64,000 nucleotides of DNA from Ectorhizobium quercum (GTDB lineage: Bacteria > Pseudomonadota > Alphaproteobacteria > Rhizobiales > Rhizobiaceae): positions 744,001 to 808,000 of the forward strand of contig NZ_JANFPI010000001.1 in NCBI RefSeq assembly GCF_026552795.1. Reading direction: 5' to 3'. The number at the start of each line of letters is the position of its first letter. Position 1 is the first letter of the stretch. This document shows positions 36,325 to 46,304 of this stretch, piece by piece. The notes under the pieces were generated by a model, which worked only from the letters and a program-made list of their open reading frames with translations, ran no database searches and was not told where the DNA came from. The position numbers and the translations under genes are program-made.

Positions 36325-37578
36325 TTACGGGTTGAAGCGTTCTGCGCGATAGGGCGTGATGTCGATGACCGGCGTTTCGCCGTACATCGCCTCGGAAAGA
36401 ACGCGTCCGGTGATCGGGCCGAGCGTCAGTCCGTGATGGGCGTGGCCGAAGGCGAACCACAGGCCCTGATGGCGCGGCGCCTTGCCGATGACCGGTATCA
36501 TGTCCGGCGTGCAGGGCCGCGCGCCCATCCAAGGCTCGGGGTCGAGCCGCTCGGTCAGCGGCAGGATGGAGCGGGCGATGCGTTCGGCCTTTTCGAGCTG
36601 GACCGGCGTTTTCGGCGCGTCGCGCAGGGCGAATTCCGCGCCGGTGGTCAGGCGTATGCCCTGGTTCATCGGCGCGAGGAAATAGCCGCGCTCGGCATCC
36701 ATCGTGCAGCCGTTCAGCGTCGCGCCGTCTTTGGTGGCGTAGTGCATGTGATAGCCGCGCTTGACGCCGAGCGGGAAAGAATAGCCGAGCCGGCGCGTCA
36801 GGTCGTCGGACCAGGGGCCGGTGGCCAGAACGGCCTGTTCCGCCTCGACGATACCGTCCTGCGTCACCACCTGCCAGCCGCGTCCGGTCGGGCCGGTGCC
36901 GAGGCTGGCCGCGTCGCCGGTGACGAAGCGGCCGCCGAGGCTCTTGAAGTGTTCGACATAGGCAAGCGTCAGCGCGCGCGGATCGCGCACCGTCGTCGGG
37001 TCCGTCCATTTCAGCGCGCCGGTGAAGACCGTGGCCAGATGCGGCTCTTCCCTTGCAAGCTCTTCCGGCGTCAGCGTCTCGTAGTTCAGGCCGAACTCGC
37101 CTTTCAGCTTCTCGGCGGCCCGGAAATCGTCGTCGCGGCGCCCGGCGGTGCGGTAGATTTCCTTCCAGCCCTCGCGGCGGATCAGGTGCTCCGCGCCGGT
37201 GATCGCAATCAGCCTGTCGTGTTCGCTCACCGAATGTTCGATCAGCGGGGCGTAGGCATAGGCGATCCCCTTGTGGCGCTCGGGCTGGGAGTTCCACCAG
37301 TAGCGCGCGAGGAAGGGCGCGACCGCCGGAACTGCCGAAAGGTGATAGCGCGCGTCGATCTGATCGTTGAAGGCATAGCGGAACAGGACGTCGAGGCCCT
37401 GCGGGAAGGCATAGGGATAGATGCCTTCGCGCTGGATCAGGCCGGCATTGCCGTAGGAGGTTTCGAGCCCCGGTTCGCGCCGGTCGACGAGAACGACGGA
37501 CTTGCCGCGCAAGGCAAGCTGAAGGGCGGTCGACACCCCGATGATGCCGGCTCCAAGGACGATTGCATCCGCTGTCAT
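36325..37578 (-). CDS. DadA-type FAD-dependent oxidoreductase
   Basis: A 417-residue flavoprotein of the D-amino acid dehydrogenase (DadA) type. The FAD motif is AIVLGAGIIGVSTALQLALRG (residues 5-25), followed by ETSYGNAGLIQREGIYPYAFP. The catalytic region has VKRGYHMHYATKDG, and the C-terminus has WMGARPCTPDMIPVIGKAPRH and GHAHHGLTLGPITGRVLSE. It feeds electrons from a D-amino acid or similar amine to the respiratory chain. It is not in an operon with the ligase/oxidase pair, from which 393 bases separate it. Confidence 0.85.
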   Translation of the reverse strand: MTADAIVLGAGIIGVSTALQLALRGKSVVLVDRREPGLETSYGNAGLIQREGIYPYAFPQGLDVLFRYAFNDQIDARYHLSAVPAVAPFLARYWWNSQPERHKGIAYAYAPLIEHSVSEHDRLIAITGAEHLIRREGWKEIYRTAGRRDDDFRAAEKLKGEFGLNYETLTPEELAREEPHLATVFTGALKWTDPTTVRDPRALTLAYVEHFKSLGGRFVTGDAASLGTGPTGRGWQVVTQDGIVEAEQAVLATGPWSDDLTRRLGYSFPLGVKRGYHMHYATKDGATLNGCTMDAERGYFLAPMNQGIRLTTGAEFALRDAPKTPVQLEKAERIARSILPLTERLDPEPWMGARPCTPDMIPVIGKAPRHQGLWFAFGHAHHGLTLGPITGRVLSEAMYGETPVIDITPYRAERFNP

Positions 37579-37900
37579 GATTAAGTCTATCCAACTGCTT
37601 TTGAGAACTTCGCTGCCGACAGGATGCCTCCCGGATACGGGGCAGGCAAACGAAAAATCCGGCTATCCGGGCAAATCGGATGCTGCGATGCAAAAAAGTG
37701 TGGGAAGTCGATATATTGCCGCGAAAACAAGCGTCGCGCCGGGCGGGGACGGAAGGGAACGGCCCGCGCCGCCCTTCCTGGGTGGATTGACAAACCCTCT
37801 TTTCGTCACTCTCGGGCCTGACCTGAGGACCGGCCCAAAGAGAATAGCAATGAGCCGTTCGTCGGCAGTCCGAGGGCGGCGCAAGCCGCCCTCTAGATGA
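37579..37900. other. Intergenic region with part of a repeat element
   Basis: About 320 bases between two minus-strand genes. The half nearest the DUF475 gene holds one copy of the GTCA-CTCGGG repeat family (37786-37870). The other half contains only an unclear promoter region for the DadA-like gene. Confidence 0.4.
37786..37870. repeat. Intergenic repeat, shortened copy (family with 46153 and 55999)
   Basis: Starts ATTGACAAAC, contains TTTTCGTCACTCTCGGGCCTGACC and ends TGAGCCGTTCGTCGGCAGTC. Start, centre and end all have counterparts in the copy at 55999-56122, but the right palindrome is missing here, as if internally deleted. Confidence 0.6.
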
Positions 37901-38983
37901 TCAGTGAAGGGCTGCTGCCGCTTCGGCTTCCCTTTCCCTGCGGTTGTGCCGCACGGAGGCCCAGAAGGAGATGCCGATGAGGGTCGCGCCGCCGAGGCCG
38001 GTGATGACTTCCGGGATGTGCGCCAGCGTCTGGACATACATGATCACGGAAAGGATCAGCACGGCATAGAAGGCACCGTGTTCCAGATAGCGGTATTCGG
38101 CAAGCGTGCCCTTCTCGACCAGCATGATGGTCATCGAGCGGACATACATGGCGCCGATGCCGAGGCCGATGGCGATGATGAAGAGGTTCTGCGTCAGCGC
38201 GAAGGCGCCGATCACGCCGTCAAAGGAGAAGGACGCATCGAGCACTTCGAGATAGAGGAAGGCACCGAGACCGCCCTTGGCCCCCGTTTCGACGATCGAC
38301 TTCTGCGACAGGTCGAGCAGCCCGCCGACGACCTCGACGGCGAGGTAGGTGATGAGGCCGTAGATCGCCGAGGTCATGAAGGTGACGGTGTCCTGGCCGT
38401 CCAGCAGGTTGGAGAACAGCACGATGAGCAACAGCACGATGCCGATCTCGATGCCCTTGATCGAGGCGGCGCGGGCCATGTTCTTCTCCAGCCACTGGAT
38501 CCAGTGGATGTCCTTCTCATGGTCGAAGAAGTAGGTGAGGCTGACCATCATCAGGAAGGTGCCGCCGAAGGCCGCGATCGGCAGGTGGGCGCCCGTCATG
38601 ATGCGGGCGTATTCGTCGGGGTTCATCGCGGCGAGCTTCACCGCTTCCCACGGCCCGATCTTCGCGGCGATGACCACGATGGCCAGCGGGAAGATGATGC
38701 GCATGCCGAACACGGCGATGATGATGCCCCAGGTCAGGAACCGGTGCTGCCATTTCGGCGTCATGTCCTTGAGCTTGTTGGCGTTGACGATCGCGTTGTC
38801 GAAGGACAGCGAGATTTCGAGAACCGCCAGCACGACGCAGATGAAGAAGACGGTGCCCATGCCGCCCAGCGTGCCCGTCATCTCCCAGCCGAGCCACGCG
38901 CCGAGCAGCAGGCCGACGGCGGTGAAGATGAACGCCCAGATGAAATAGCTGAATGTGGACTTTTGCGTCTGGGGCTGGCTCAT
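37901..38983 (-). CDS. DUF475/TerC-like membrane protein
   Basis: A 360-residue integral membrane protein with about nine helices. The DUF475 (PF04332) signature ISLSFDNAIVNANKLKDM carries an Asp-Asn pair, and the second half mirrors it with DASFSFDGVIGAFALTQN; both resemble TerC-type metal/tellurite proteins. The ATG at 38983 has AGGAGG at ideal spacing; an ATG ten codons upstream does not. TerC relatives have been linked to manganese export, so a metal role is possible but not shown. Confidence 0.85.
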   Translation of the reverse strand: MSQPQTQKSTFSYFIWAFIFTAVGLLLGAWLGWEMTGTLGGMGTVFFICVVLAVLEISLSFDNAIVNANKLKDMTPKWQHRFLTWGIIIAVFGMRIIFPLAIVVIAAKIGPWEAVKLAAMNPDEYARIMTGAHLPIAAFGGTFLMMVSLTYFFDHEKDIHWIQWLEKNMARAASIKGIEIGIVLLLIVLFSNLLDGQDTVTFMTSAIYGLITYLAVEVVGGLLDLSQKSIVETGAKGGLGAFLYLEVLDASFSFDGVIGAFALTQNLFIIAIGLGIGAMYVRSMTIMLVEKGTLAEYRYLEHGAFYAVLILSVIMYVQTLAHIPEVITGLGGATLIGISFWASVRHNRREREAEAAAALH

Positions 38984-39433
38984 CGTCCCGCCTCCTGGGT
39001 CCCGACGTTGCACGGGGCGATGACGAAAAGCGAAGACGGCATGCGGTCGAGAGCACGCACGCGAGGCATGATCTTTGTGTTCATGTCAAAAAGAGATCCG
39101 CCGGCTTGATTTGCAGGCGGTACCGACATCACGAGAGCGCCGTAAAACTCTCGCCAGAGGGGCCCGGCACCAGGTTTTCGTTCGCCGCGCCGATGTTCGC
39201 TGCGGCGGGAACGTCCATTAATTGTCTCAGGCCGCAGGCTTCGTCAAGAGACCTGTAGGAGGGTGGCAGGCGCCACGGCGCATTCCGGCTCCGCCGCACC
39301 GGCGCTTGCGGCTTGTCAAGTCGGTATATCGGTTGCAAGGAAAGGCTTTACATCGGCCGGTCTTCCCGCATTGAATAGGCCGCGCGAACAGGCGGCGCTG
39401 CGCCTTGCGTCCGCCCCGATGAGGAATGCGATC
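38984..39433. other. Divergent promoter region between DUF475 and amidase genes
   Basis: A 450-base gap with no convincing gene. Two divergent genes start at its ends, so it must hold both promoters, but I cannot fix the elements. The amidase frame is open through part of it (from 39263) without amidase-like sequence. Confidence 0.4.
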
Positions 39434-40792
39434 ATGCCCGAGACTTTGAAACTGAGAGCGCTGGCGCGGGAACTGGCCGAAGGGCGCACCACCGCGCGCA
39501 AGCTGGTGCGTGAATGCCTCGACCGCATCGCCGACCCGGAAGGAGAGGGAGAGCGGGCGTTCGTGAAGGTCCACTCCGAGCAGGCGTTGGCGGCGGCCAG
39601 TGCCATCGATCTGCTGCGCGAGGCCGGGCTCGCGCCGTCGCCCTTCGCCGGCATTCCGGTTTCAGTCAAGGATCTGGCCGATATCGCCGGCGACGTGACG
39701 ACCGCCGGTTCCGTGGTGCTTTCCGATGCGCCTCCCGCCGCGCAGGATGCGCCGATGGTCGCACGCCTGCGCGCTGTCGGCTTCATCGTCATCGGCCGCA
39801 CCAACATGACCGAGTTCGCCTTTTCCGGCATCGGCATCAACCCGCATTACGGCACGCCGGCCTCGCCCTTCGACCGGGCGACGCGGCGCATTCCGGGCGG
39901 CTCTTCCTCCGGCGCCGCCGTTTCCGTGGCGGACGGCATGGCCGCCGCCGGCATCGGTTCGGACACCGGCGGCTCATGCCGCATTCCCGCCGCGCTGTGC
40001 GGCATCGTCGGGTTCAAGCCGACCGCCTCGGCCGTGCCGCGGGAGGGCGTCGTGCCGCTGTCGACGACGCTCGATTCCATCGGCCCGCTGGCCAATTCCG
40101 TCGAGTGCTGCCGTATCGTTCACGCCATCCTGTCCGGCCGGCCGGTCGGCGAGGCGGCGGTCCCGGCGCTGAAGGGCATGCGGATCGCCGTTCCGCAGAC
40201 GGTGGTTCTGGACGGTCTCGACGCCCATGTCGCCTCGCGCTTCGAGCGGGCGCTGGACACCCTGTCGCGCGCCGGAGCGCTTGTGTCCCATGTGCCGATG
40301 AAGGAATTCGCGATGGTCGAGGCGATCAACGCGAAGGGCGGCCTGACCGCGGCGGAGGCCTATGCCTGGCATCGCGGGCAGGGGCTGATCGAAAGCCGTG
40401 CGGAGGATTACGATCCGCGCGTGCTGGCGCGTCTCGTACGGGCGAGGGAGCAGACGGGCGCCGATTACGTCGATGCGCTGAAGCTGCGCGCGGCCTTCAT
40501 CGCCGCCGTCGAGGCGGCGGTCGCTCCCTTCGACGTGCTCGCCATGCCGACCGTTCCCCTGGTGGCGCCGGCGATTACGGCGCTGGAGGCCGATGCCGAC
40601 CTGTTCACCGCCACCAACCTGGCGATGTTGCGCAATCCGGCCATCGTCAACATGTTCGACGGCTGCTCGATTTCGCTGCCGATGCACCGCCGCGGGGAAG
40701 CGCCCGCCGGCCTGATGCTGGCCGCGACGGCGGGCCGTGACGGCGCCCTTTTCGCCCATGCGACGGCGATCGAGGCGGCTCTGGCCCCATAG
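39434..40792 (+). CDS. Amidase-signature family enzyme
   Basis: A 452-residue amidase with the Ser-cisSer-Lys triad visible: Lys in [13 protein letters not shown], the cis-Ser in [17 protein letters not shown], and the nucleophile Ser in [22 protein letters not shown]. The ATG at 39434 has GAGGA at the right spacing; an ATG at 39419 is an alternative. Members hydrolyse amides or act in Gln-tRNA amidotransfer (GatA). This one lacks gatB/gatC neighbours, so it is probably a catabolic amidase. The substrate is unknown. Confidence 0.87.
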   Translation: MPETLKLRALARELAEGRTTARKLVRECLDRIADPEGEGERAFVKVHSEQALAAASAIDLLREAGLAPSPFAGIPVSVKDLADIAGDVTTAGSVVLSDAPPAAQDAPMVARLRAVGFIVIGRTNMTEFAFSGIGINPHYGTPASPFDRATRRIPGGSSSGAAVSVADGMAAAGIGSDTGGSCRIPAALCGIVGFKPTASAVPREGVVPLSTTLDSIGPLANSVECCRIVHAILSGRPVGEAAVPALKGMRIAVPQTVVLDGLDAHVASRFERALDTLSRAGALVSHVPMKEFAMVEAINAKGGLTAAEAYAWHRGQGLIESRAEDYDPRVLARLVRAREQTGADYVDALKLRAAFIAAVEAAVAPFDVLAMPTVPLVAPAITALEADADLFTATNLAMLRNPAIVNMFDGCSISLPMHRRGEAPAGLMLAATAGRDGALFAHATAIEAALAP

Positions 40793-40805
40793 TGCGATTC
40801 AGACG

Positions 40806-40834
40806 TTGCACTTTTGCGGCTTCGCGGTTATAAG
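40806..40834 (+). promoter_or_regulatory. Promoter of rpmI-rplT
   Basis: TTGCAC (40806-40811), a 17-base spacer and TATAAG (40829-40834) form a near-consensus promoter. A 7-bp inverted repeat GCGGCTT/AAGCCGC (40816-40822 and 40832-40838) spans the -10 region. Confidence 0.65.
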
Positions 40835-40937
40835 CCGCCGTTCCGAACGGTCCGGCAGGGCATGCCGTGGCCGTTCTCAATGCTTGGCAGAACCGGTTTC
40901 GTCGCCGGCTTTGCCCCAGAAAAAACGGAGTAGCAAA

Positions 40938-41141
40938 ATGCCCAAGATGAAGACGAAATCGTCCGCCAAGAAGCGGTTCAAGATCACGGCGTCCGGCAAG
41001 GTTCTCGCAGCCGCCGCCGGCAAGCGTCATGGCATGATCAAGCGTACCAACAAGTTCATCCGCGATGCGCGCGGCACGATGGTTCTGGCCGAAGCCGATG
41101 GCAAGAAGGTCATCAAGAACTACCTGCCGAACGGTCTCTGA
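40938..41141 (+). CDS. rpmI: 50S ribosomal protein L35
   Basis: A 67-residue basic protein beginning [17 protein letters not shown], the L35 signature, with [19 protein letters not shown] in the middle. The leader between the promoter at 40806 and the ATG is about 95 bases. infC, which precedes rpmI in many bacteria, is not next to it; an amidase gene is. Confidence 0.98.
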   Translation: MPKMKTKSSAKKRFKITASGKVLAAAAGKRHGMIKRTNKFIRDARGTMVLAEADGKKVIKNYLPNGL

Positions 41142-41178
41142 GACCAGTCGCCGAAAAGAACGATAAGGAGATCATGAC

Positions 41179-41583
41179 ATGGCTCGCGTAAAACGTGGCG
41201 TCACTTCCCGCGCCAAGCACAAGAAGGTTCTGAAGGCCGCTGAAGGCTTCTACGGCCGCCGCAAGAATACGATCCGCGCCGCAAAGGCTGCGGTCGACCG
41301 TTCGCGCCAGTACGCGACCCGCGACCGCAAGGTCAAGAAGCGCACCTTCCGCGCGCTCTGGGTCCAGCGCATCAATGCCGCCGTCCGCGAATTCGGCCTG
41401 ACCTACGGCCGCTTCATCGACGGCCTGAACAAGGCCGGCATCGAAGTCGACCGCAAGGTCCTGTCCGACCTGGCCATCCATCAGCCGGAAGCGTTCAAGG
41501 CGCTGGTCGATGCATCCAAGAAGGGCCTCGAATACCTCAAGGAAGCCGGTTCGGCCAACGAGTTTGAAACTGCGGTCAACTAA
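41179..41583 (+). CDS. rplT: 50S ribosomal protein L20
   Basis: A 134-residue L20, starting [19 protein letters not shown] with the [14 protein letters not shown] rRNA-binding helix. It is slightly longer than the usual 117-120 residues because of a C-terminal extension ([22 protein letters not shown]), common in alphaproteobacteria. An AAGGAG site precedes the ATG. A strong terminator follows. Confidence 0.98.
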   Translation: MARVKRGVTSRAKHKKVLKAAEGFYGRRKNTIRAAKAAVDRSRQYATRDRKVKKRTFRALWVQRINAAVREFGLTYGRFIDGLNKAGIEVDRKVLSDLAIHQPEAFKALVDASKKGLEYLKEAGSANEFETAVN

Positions 41584-41606
41584 GCCGCGCTTTCCGACGC
41601 ATTTTG

Positions 41607-41640
41607 AAAAGCCCGCGTCCGTGAAAGGCGCGGGCTTTTT
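41607..41640 (+). terminator. Rho-independent terminator after rplT
   Basis: AAAAGCCCGCG, an 11-base loop, CGCGGGCTTTTT: a 7-bp GC stem lengthened by A-T pairs and ended with a T run. Confidence 0.9.
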
Positions 41641-41647
41641 CGTTTCC

Positions 41648-41719
41648 AGAGCAATTCCAGGAAAAGTGCCTGGCGGCTTTCCGTCCGGAATTGCGTGAAA
41701 ACAACGAGATAGAGCCATT
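41648..41719. repeat. Diverged RIME half element
   Basis: AGAGCAATTCCAGGAAAAGTG ... CGGCTTTCCGTCCGGAATTGC ... AACGAGATAGAGC parallels the left half of the RIME copy at 18174 base for base in layout. The right palindrome is replaced by the ribosome binding region of the next gene. Confidence 0.6.
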
Positions 41720-41735
41720 TGACGGGGAGGTCCGA

Positions 41736-42587
41736 ATGGAAATGCAGGGTCTCTCGTCCATTCCGGACGTGAGCGACGCCGACGTCGCGCTGCTGGTCGC
41801 CGCCCTTGCCGACACGGGCAGGCGCGTGCAGCGGGTCGAGCTGTCCCGGCGAACGGTGTGGATCAAGCGCTATGGAACCGAGGGCGCGAACCTCTGGCAG
41901 AAGCTCTATGCCCCGCTCGCCCGCTTCCTGCCGGTGGCCTTTCGGCTCGCGCCGCGCCGCAGCCCGGCGGACATGATCCGGCAGGAGGAAAGCCGGATCA
42001 TGTGCTTTGCCGGGAAAGGCTTCCGCGTTCCGCAGGTGCTCTTCCGTTCCGGATCGGCGCTCGTTCTTTCCGACACGAGCCCGTCGGTCGAGAACAGGCT
42101 GCGCGCCCTGAAGGACGAGCGGCCGCGGGAACATGAAGACCTGCTGGTGTCCTGCGCCGCCACGCTGGGGCGGCTGCACGGGGCGGGCCTTTGCCACGGG
42201 CGGCCGCATCCGCGCGACATGACGATCGTCGACGGGGAAATCGGCTTCATCGATTTCGAGGAGCAGCCCGAGGCCGTCATGCCGCTTGCGGTCGCGCAGG
42301 CGCGCGATCTCTGGGTGCTGTTCTTCCAGCTTTCCACGCGGGCCGGGGAGGGCGAACGAACGCTGCGGCGGGCCTATGCCGCCTGGAGCGAGGCGGCACC
42401 GGCTGCGGCAGGAAGCGAACTGCGGGCCCTGATCGGCTCCGCCGCACGATTTTTGCCGCTTGCCCGGTTGATTGGGCGCGTGCGTATGGGTAGTGATCTG
42501 CGACGTTTCATTGTGGCTACCGGATATCTCGAAAAGGCGGTCGGGCTGAGAAGCGAGCCGGTCGGCAAGGCAGGAAAGAATGACTGA
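41736..42587 (+). CDS. Lipopolysaccharide-kinase (Kdo/BUD32-like) family protein
   Basis: A 283-residue protein with a protein-kinase-like fold. The ATP-site Lys is in RTVWIKRYG (about residue 42). [23 protein letters not shown] is the catalytic loop, with His/Asp in HPRDM in place of the usual HxDxxxxN. GFIDFEEQ stands for the metal-binding DFG. It resembles lipopolysaccharide core or Kdo kinases, or the BUD32 group. The ATG at 41736 follows GGGGAGG. It overlaps pheS by 8 bases, so it is co-translated with pheS-pheT, an unusual partner. The target is unknown. Confidence 0.72.
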   Translation: MEMQGLSSIPDVSDADVALLVAALADTGRRVQRVELSRRTVWIKRYGTEGANLWQKLYAPLARFLPVAFRLAPRRSPADMIRQEESRIMCFAGKGFRVPQVLFRSGSALVLSDTSPSVENRLRALKDERPREHEDLLVSCAATLGRLHGAGLCHGRPHPRDMTIVDGEIGFIDFEEQPEAVMPLAVAQARDLWVLFFQLSTRAGEGERTLRRAYAAWSEAAPAAAGSELRALIGSAARFLPLARLIGRVRMGSDLRRFIVATGYLEKAVGLRSEPVGKAGKND

Positions 42588-43662
42588 ACTCACCAATTTG
42601 CAGAATGCGCTTCTGGCGGCGGTCGCGGGCGCTGAGGACGAGGCCGCCATCGAGGCCGTGCGCGTCGCGGCTCTCGGCAAGAAGGGGTCGGTTTCGGAAC
42701 TCCTGAAGACGCTCGGCTCGATGACGCCGGAGGAGCGCCAGACCCGCGGCGCGGCGATCAATGCGCTGAAGACCGAAATTGCCGATGCCATCGCCGCCCG
42801 CAAGAGCGCGCTGAAGGACGCCGCCATCGCCGCCCGGCTGAAGGCCGAGACGCTGGACGTTTCCCTGCCGGTCCGCTCCTCGCCCGCCGAGCGCGGCCGC
42901 ATCCATCCGATCAGCCAGATCGTCGACGAGATCACCGCGATTTTCGCCGATCTCGGCTTCTCCATCGCCGAAGGCCCGGATATCGAGACCGACTATTATA
43001 ACTTCACGGCGCTGAACTTCCCGGAAGGCCATCCGGCCCGCGAGATGCACGACACCTTCTTCTTCAACCCGGACGAAAAGGGCGAGCGCAAGGTGCTGCG
43101 CACGCATACCTCGCCGGTGCAGGTGCGCACGATGGAAGCGCAGGAGCCGCCGATCCGCATCGTCATTCCGGGCAAGACCTATCGTCAGGACAGTGACGCC
43201 ACCCATTCGCCGATGTTCCATCAGGTCGAGGGGCTGGTGATCGACCGCAAGGCGCATGTCGGCAACCTGCGCTGGGTGCTGGAGGAGTTCTGCAAGGCCT
43301 TCTTCGAGGTGCCCTCCGTCACCATGCGCTTCCGCCCGTCCTTCTTCCCCTTCACGGAACCGTCCTTCGAGGTCGATATCCAGTGCGACCGCTCGGGCGG
43401 CCAGGTGAAGTTTGGCGAAGGCAACGACTGGATGGAGATTCTCGGTTGCGGCATGGTCCACCCGAACGTGCTGCGCTCCGGCGGCCTCGACCCGGACGAG
43501 TTCCAGGGTTTCGCTTGGGGCATGGGTCTCGACCGCATCGCCATGCTGAAATACGGAATGCCGGACCTGCGCGACTTCTTCAACGCCGACGTGCGCTGGA
43601 TGAACCACTACGGCTTCCGCCCGCTCGACATGCCGACCCTGTTCGGCGGCCTGAGCGCTTGA
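42580..43662 (+). CDS. pheS: Phenylalanyl-tRNA synthetase alpha subunit
   Basis: A 360-residue class II synthetase catalytic subunit. It has the N-terminal coiled-coil (about 1-90), motif 1 region [22 protein letters not shown], motif 2 segment [33 protein letters not shown], and motif 3 [21 protein letters not shown]. The N-terminus starts inside the end of the upstream kinase-like gene. It pairs with PheT 13 bases downstream. Confidence 0.98.
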   Translation: MTELTNLQNALLAAVAGAEDEAAIEAVRVAALGKKGSVSELLKTLGSMTPEERQTRGAAINALKTEIADAIAARKSALKDAAIAARLKAETLDVSLPVRSSPAERGRIHPISQIVDEITAIFADLGFSIAEGPDIETDYYNFTALNFPEGHPAREMHDTFFFNPDEKGERKVLRTHTSPVQVRTMEAQEPPIRIVIPGKTYRQDSDATHSPMFHQVEGLVIDRKAHVGNLRWVLEEFCKAFFEVPSVTMRFRPSFFPFTEPSFEVDIQCDRSGGQVKFGEGNDWMEILGCGMVHPNVLRSGGLDPDEFQGFAWGMGLDRIAMLKYGMPDLRDFFNADVRWMNHYGFRPLDMPTLFGGLSA

Positions 43663-43675
43663 AGGAGATATTTCG

Positions 43676-46099
43676 ATGAAATTCACGCTCTCCTGGCTGA
43701 AGGAGCATCTGGAAACGGATGCCACGCTTGAACAGATCTGCGAACGGCTGACGGCCATCGGGCTGGAAGTCGAGGATGTCGACGACAAGGCGGCCTACAA
43801 GCCTTTCGTCATCGCCAAAGTCCTGACCGCCGAAAAGCACCCGGAGGCCGACCGGCTGAAGGTGCTGACAGTGGATGCCGGCGATGGCAAGCCGGTGCAG
43901 ATCGTCTGCGGTGCGCCGAATGCGCGGGCCGGCCTCGTCGGCGCTCTGGCGCGTCCGGGCACCTATGTTCCGGGCATCGACGTGACGCTTTCCGTCGGAA
44001 AAATCCGCGGCGTCGAAAGCCACGGCATGATGTGCTCGGAAAAGGAACTCGACATTTCCGACGACCATGACGGTATCATCGATCTGCCCGCGGATGCGCC
44101 GGTCGGCACGTCCTTTGCGTCTTACGCGGGTCTCGACGATCCGGTCATCGAGATCAACCTGACGCCGAACCGTCCGGATTGCACCAGTGTCTACGGCATT
44201 GCCCGCGATCTGGCGGCCTCCGGTCTCGGCAGGCTCAGGACGAGGCCTGCACCCGCCTTCCCGGTGGAAGGCGACCTGCCGACCGCCCTGAAGATCGTGC
44301 TGGACGACGAGCGTCTGTGCCCCGGCTTCGCGCTTCGCCTCGTGCGCGGCTTGAAGAACGGCCCGTCGCCCGCCTGGATGCAGCAGCGCCTGCGCTCGAT
44401 CGGTCTGCGCCCGATTTCGGCGCTGGTGGACATCACCAATTACATGACCTTCGATCAGGGCCGTCCGATGCACGTCTTCGACGCCAGCAAGGTCAAGGGC
44501 GATCTTGTGGTGCGTCGGGCGAGGGAGGGCGAGACCATCCTCGCGCTGGACCAGCGTGAATATACGCTCAACCCGGCCAATGTCGTCATCGCCGACGACA
44601 ACGGCGTCGAATCCATCGGCGGTGTCATGGGCGGCGAGCATTCCGGCTGCGACGAGAACACCACGGATGTGCTGATCGAATCGGCGCTGTGGGACCCGAT
44701 CAACATCGCCCGCACCGGCCGTTCGCTCGGCATCATCACCGATGCGCGCTACCGCTTCGAACGCGGCGTCGATCCTGAATACATGGTGCCCGGCCTGGAG
44801 CGCACCACCGAACTCGTTCTCGAACTGTGCGGCGGCACGGCCTCCGAGGCGAGGGTGTTCGGCTACAAGGGTTACGAGCCGAAACGGATCGATTTCCCGG
44901 TTTCCGAGGTCAAACGCCTGACCGGGCTTGAGGTTTCGGGCGAGGAAAGCGCCGAAATCCTCAAAGGTCTCGGCTTCGATGTTGAAGGTTCCGGCGAACG
45001 GCTGACGGTTTCGGTTCCTTCCTGGCGTCCGGATGTGGAAGGCAAGGCCGATCTCGTGGAGGAGGTCATGCGCATCCACGGCGTCGACAAGATCGCGCCG
45101 GAACCGCTGCCGGCGCTCGGCACGGTGCATCCACGCATCCTGACCACGCTTCAGGTCCGCACCCGCACTGCCAAGCGCGCGCTCGCCGCCCGCGGCATGC
45201 TCGAAGCCGTCACCTGGTCCTTCATCCCGGAGGAGCAGGCGAAGCTCTTCGGCGGCGGCACGCCGGAACTGAAGCTCGCGAACCCGATCGCCGCGGACAT
45301 GTCGGACATGCGCCCCTCGCTGCTGCCCGGCCTGCTGACGGCGGCCAGCCGCAATGCCGACAAGGGTTACGGCGACGTGGCGATCTTCGAGGTCTCCGGC
45401 ACCTATGAGAACGACCGGCCCGAAGGCCAGCGCCGCGTTGCCGGCGGCGTGCGCCGCGGCACAGCCTCGCTGGCCGGCGCGGGCCGCATGTGGTCGAACG
45501 CTTCGAAGGGCGGCGGCAAGCCGGTTGACGTCTATGACGCCAAGGCCGATGCGCTCGCCGTGCTAGAAGCCTGCGGCCTGCCGATGGGCAATGTCCAGAT
45601 CGAGGCCGGTGCGCCGGAATGGTATCATCCGGGCCGCTCCGGCACGATCAAGATGGGCCCGAAGGTCGTGCTCGGCCATTTCGGCGAATTCCATCCCAAG
45701 ACGCTGGCCACGCTTGACATTTCCGGCGCCTACTGCGGCTTCGAGGTCTTCGTGGACGCCATGCCGGAGCCGAAGAAGAAGGCGACGCGCACCAGGCCGC
45801 CGCTGGAGCTTTCGCCCTTCCAGGCGGTGAAGCGCGACTTCGCCTTCGTGGTGGAAAAGACCGTGGAGGCCGGATCGGTGCTGCGCGCGGCGCAGGGCGC
45901 GGATCGCAAGCTGATTACCGGCGTCAACGTCTTCGACGTGTTCGAGGGCGCAAGCCTCGGCGAAGGCCGCAAGTCCATCGCCATCGAAGTGACGATCCAG
46001 CCTTCCGACCGCACGCTGACGGACGAGGATTTCGAGGCGCTGACCGGCAAGATCGTCGCCAGCGTCACCAAGGCCACTGGCGGCACGCTGCGCGCCTGA
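43676..46099 (+). CDS. pheT: Phenylalanyl-tRNA synthetase beta subunit
   Basis: An 807-residue PheT. The N-terminal tRNA-binding OB domain ([23 protein letters not shown], about 43-150) is followed by the B3/B4 editing region ([29 protein letters not shown], about 240-280), the B5 domain, a degenerate catalytic-like core and the C-terminal FDX-ACB anticodon-binding domain. AAGGAG precedes the ATG. An 8-bp hairpin follows the stop. Confidence 0.98.
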   Translation: MKFTLSWLKEHLETDATLEQICERLTAIGLEVEDVDDKAAYKPFVIAKVLTAEKHPEADRLKVLTVDAGDGKPVQIVCGAPNARAGLVGALARPGTYVPGIDVTLSVGKIRGVESHGMMCSEKELDISDDHDGIIDLPADAPVGTSFASYAGLDDPVIEINLTPNRPDCTSVYGIARDLAASGLGRLRTRPAPAFPVEGDLPTALKIVLDDERLCPGFALRLVRGLKNGPSPAWMQQRLRSIGLRPISALVDITNYMTFDQGRPMHVFDASKVKGDLVVRRAREGETILALDQREYTLNPANVVIADDNGVESIGGVMGGEHSGCDENTTDVLIESALWDPINIARTGRSLGIITDARYRFERGVDPEYMVPGLERTTELVLELCGGTASEARVFGYKGYEPKRIDFPVSEVKRLTGLEVSGEESAEILKGLGFDVEGSGERLTVSVPSWRPDVEGKADLVEEVMRIHGVDKIAPEPLPALGTVHPRILTTLQVRTRTAKRALAARGMLEAVTWSFIPEEQAKLFGGGTPELKLANPIAADMSDMRPSLLPGLLTAASRNADKGYGDVAIFEVSGTYENDRPEGQRRVAGGVRRGTASLAGAGRMWSNASKGGGKPVDVYDAKADALAVLEACGLPMGNVQIEAGAPEWYHPGRSGTIKMGPKVVLGHFGEFHPKTLATLDISGAYCGFEVFVDAMPEPKKKATRTRPPLELSPFQAVKRDFAFVVEKTVEAGSVLRAAQGADRKLITGVNVFDVFEGASLGEGRKSIAIEVTIQPSDRTLTDEDFEALTGKIVASVTKATGGTLRA

Positions 46100-46110
46100 A
46101 CGGGACGAAA

Positions 46111-46130
46111 GAGGGGCCGAAAGGCCCCTC
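46111..46130 (+). terminator. Hairpin terminator after pheT
   Basis: GAGGGGCC, GAAA tetraloop, GGCCCCTC: a perfect 8-bp stem 11 bases after the stop. There is no T run, so it may mainly protect the 3' end. Confidence 0.55.
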
Positions 46131-46152
46131 ACTGCACTGTTGAAAGCCCCCT

Positions 46153-46241
46153 CTCTTCCGTCATGCTCGGGCTTGACCCGAGCATCCAGCGGCGCCCGCT
46201 GCATGGACCCTCGGGTCCAGCCCGAGGGTGACGGAGAAGAG
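46153..46241. repeat. Intergenic palindromic repeat, complete copy
   Basis: The left half (CTCTTCCGTCATGCTCGGGC, then TTGACCCGAGCATCC) and the right half (GGACCCTCGGGTCCAGCCCG, then AGGGTGACGGAGAAGAG) are inverted copies of each other, and each is itself palindromic. A 17-base spacer joins them. Related copies are at 37786 and 55999. Confidence 0.75.
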
Positions 46242-46304
46242 AAGTCGAGGACGTGTCAACGAGCCGGGGCCTTGCCGGCCCTTCTGCTTTCCGGGAAGAC
46301 GGAT

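Noticed and set aside
36101..37693. A 530-codon frame running past the DadA-like gene
   Set aside because: It is the shadow of the DadA-like gene in another frame and reads as Arg-rich random sequence beyond it.
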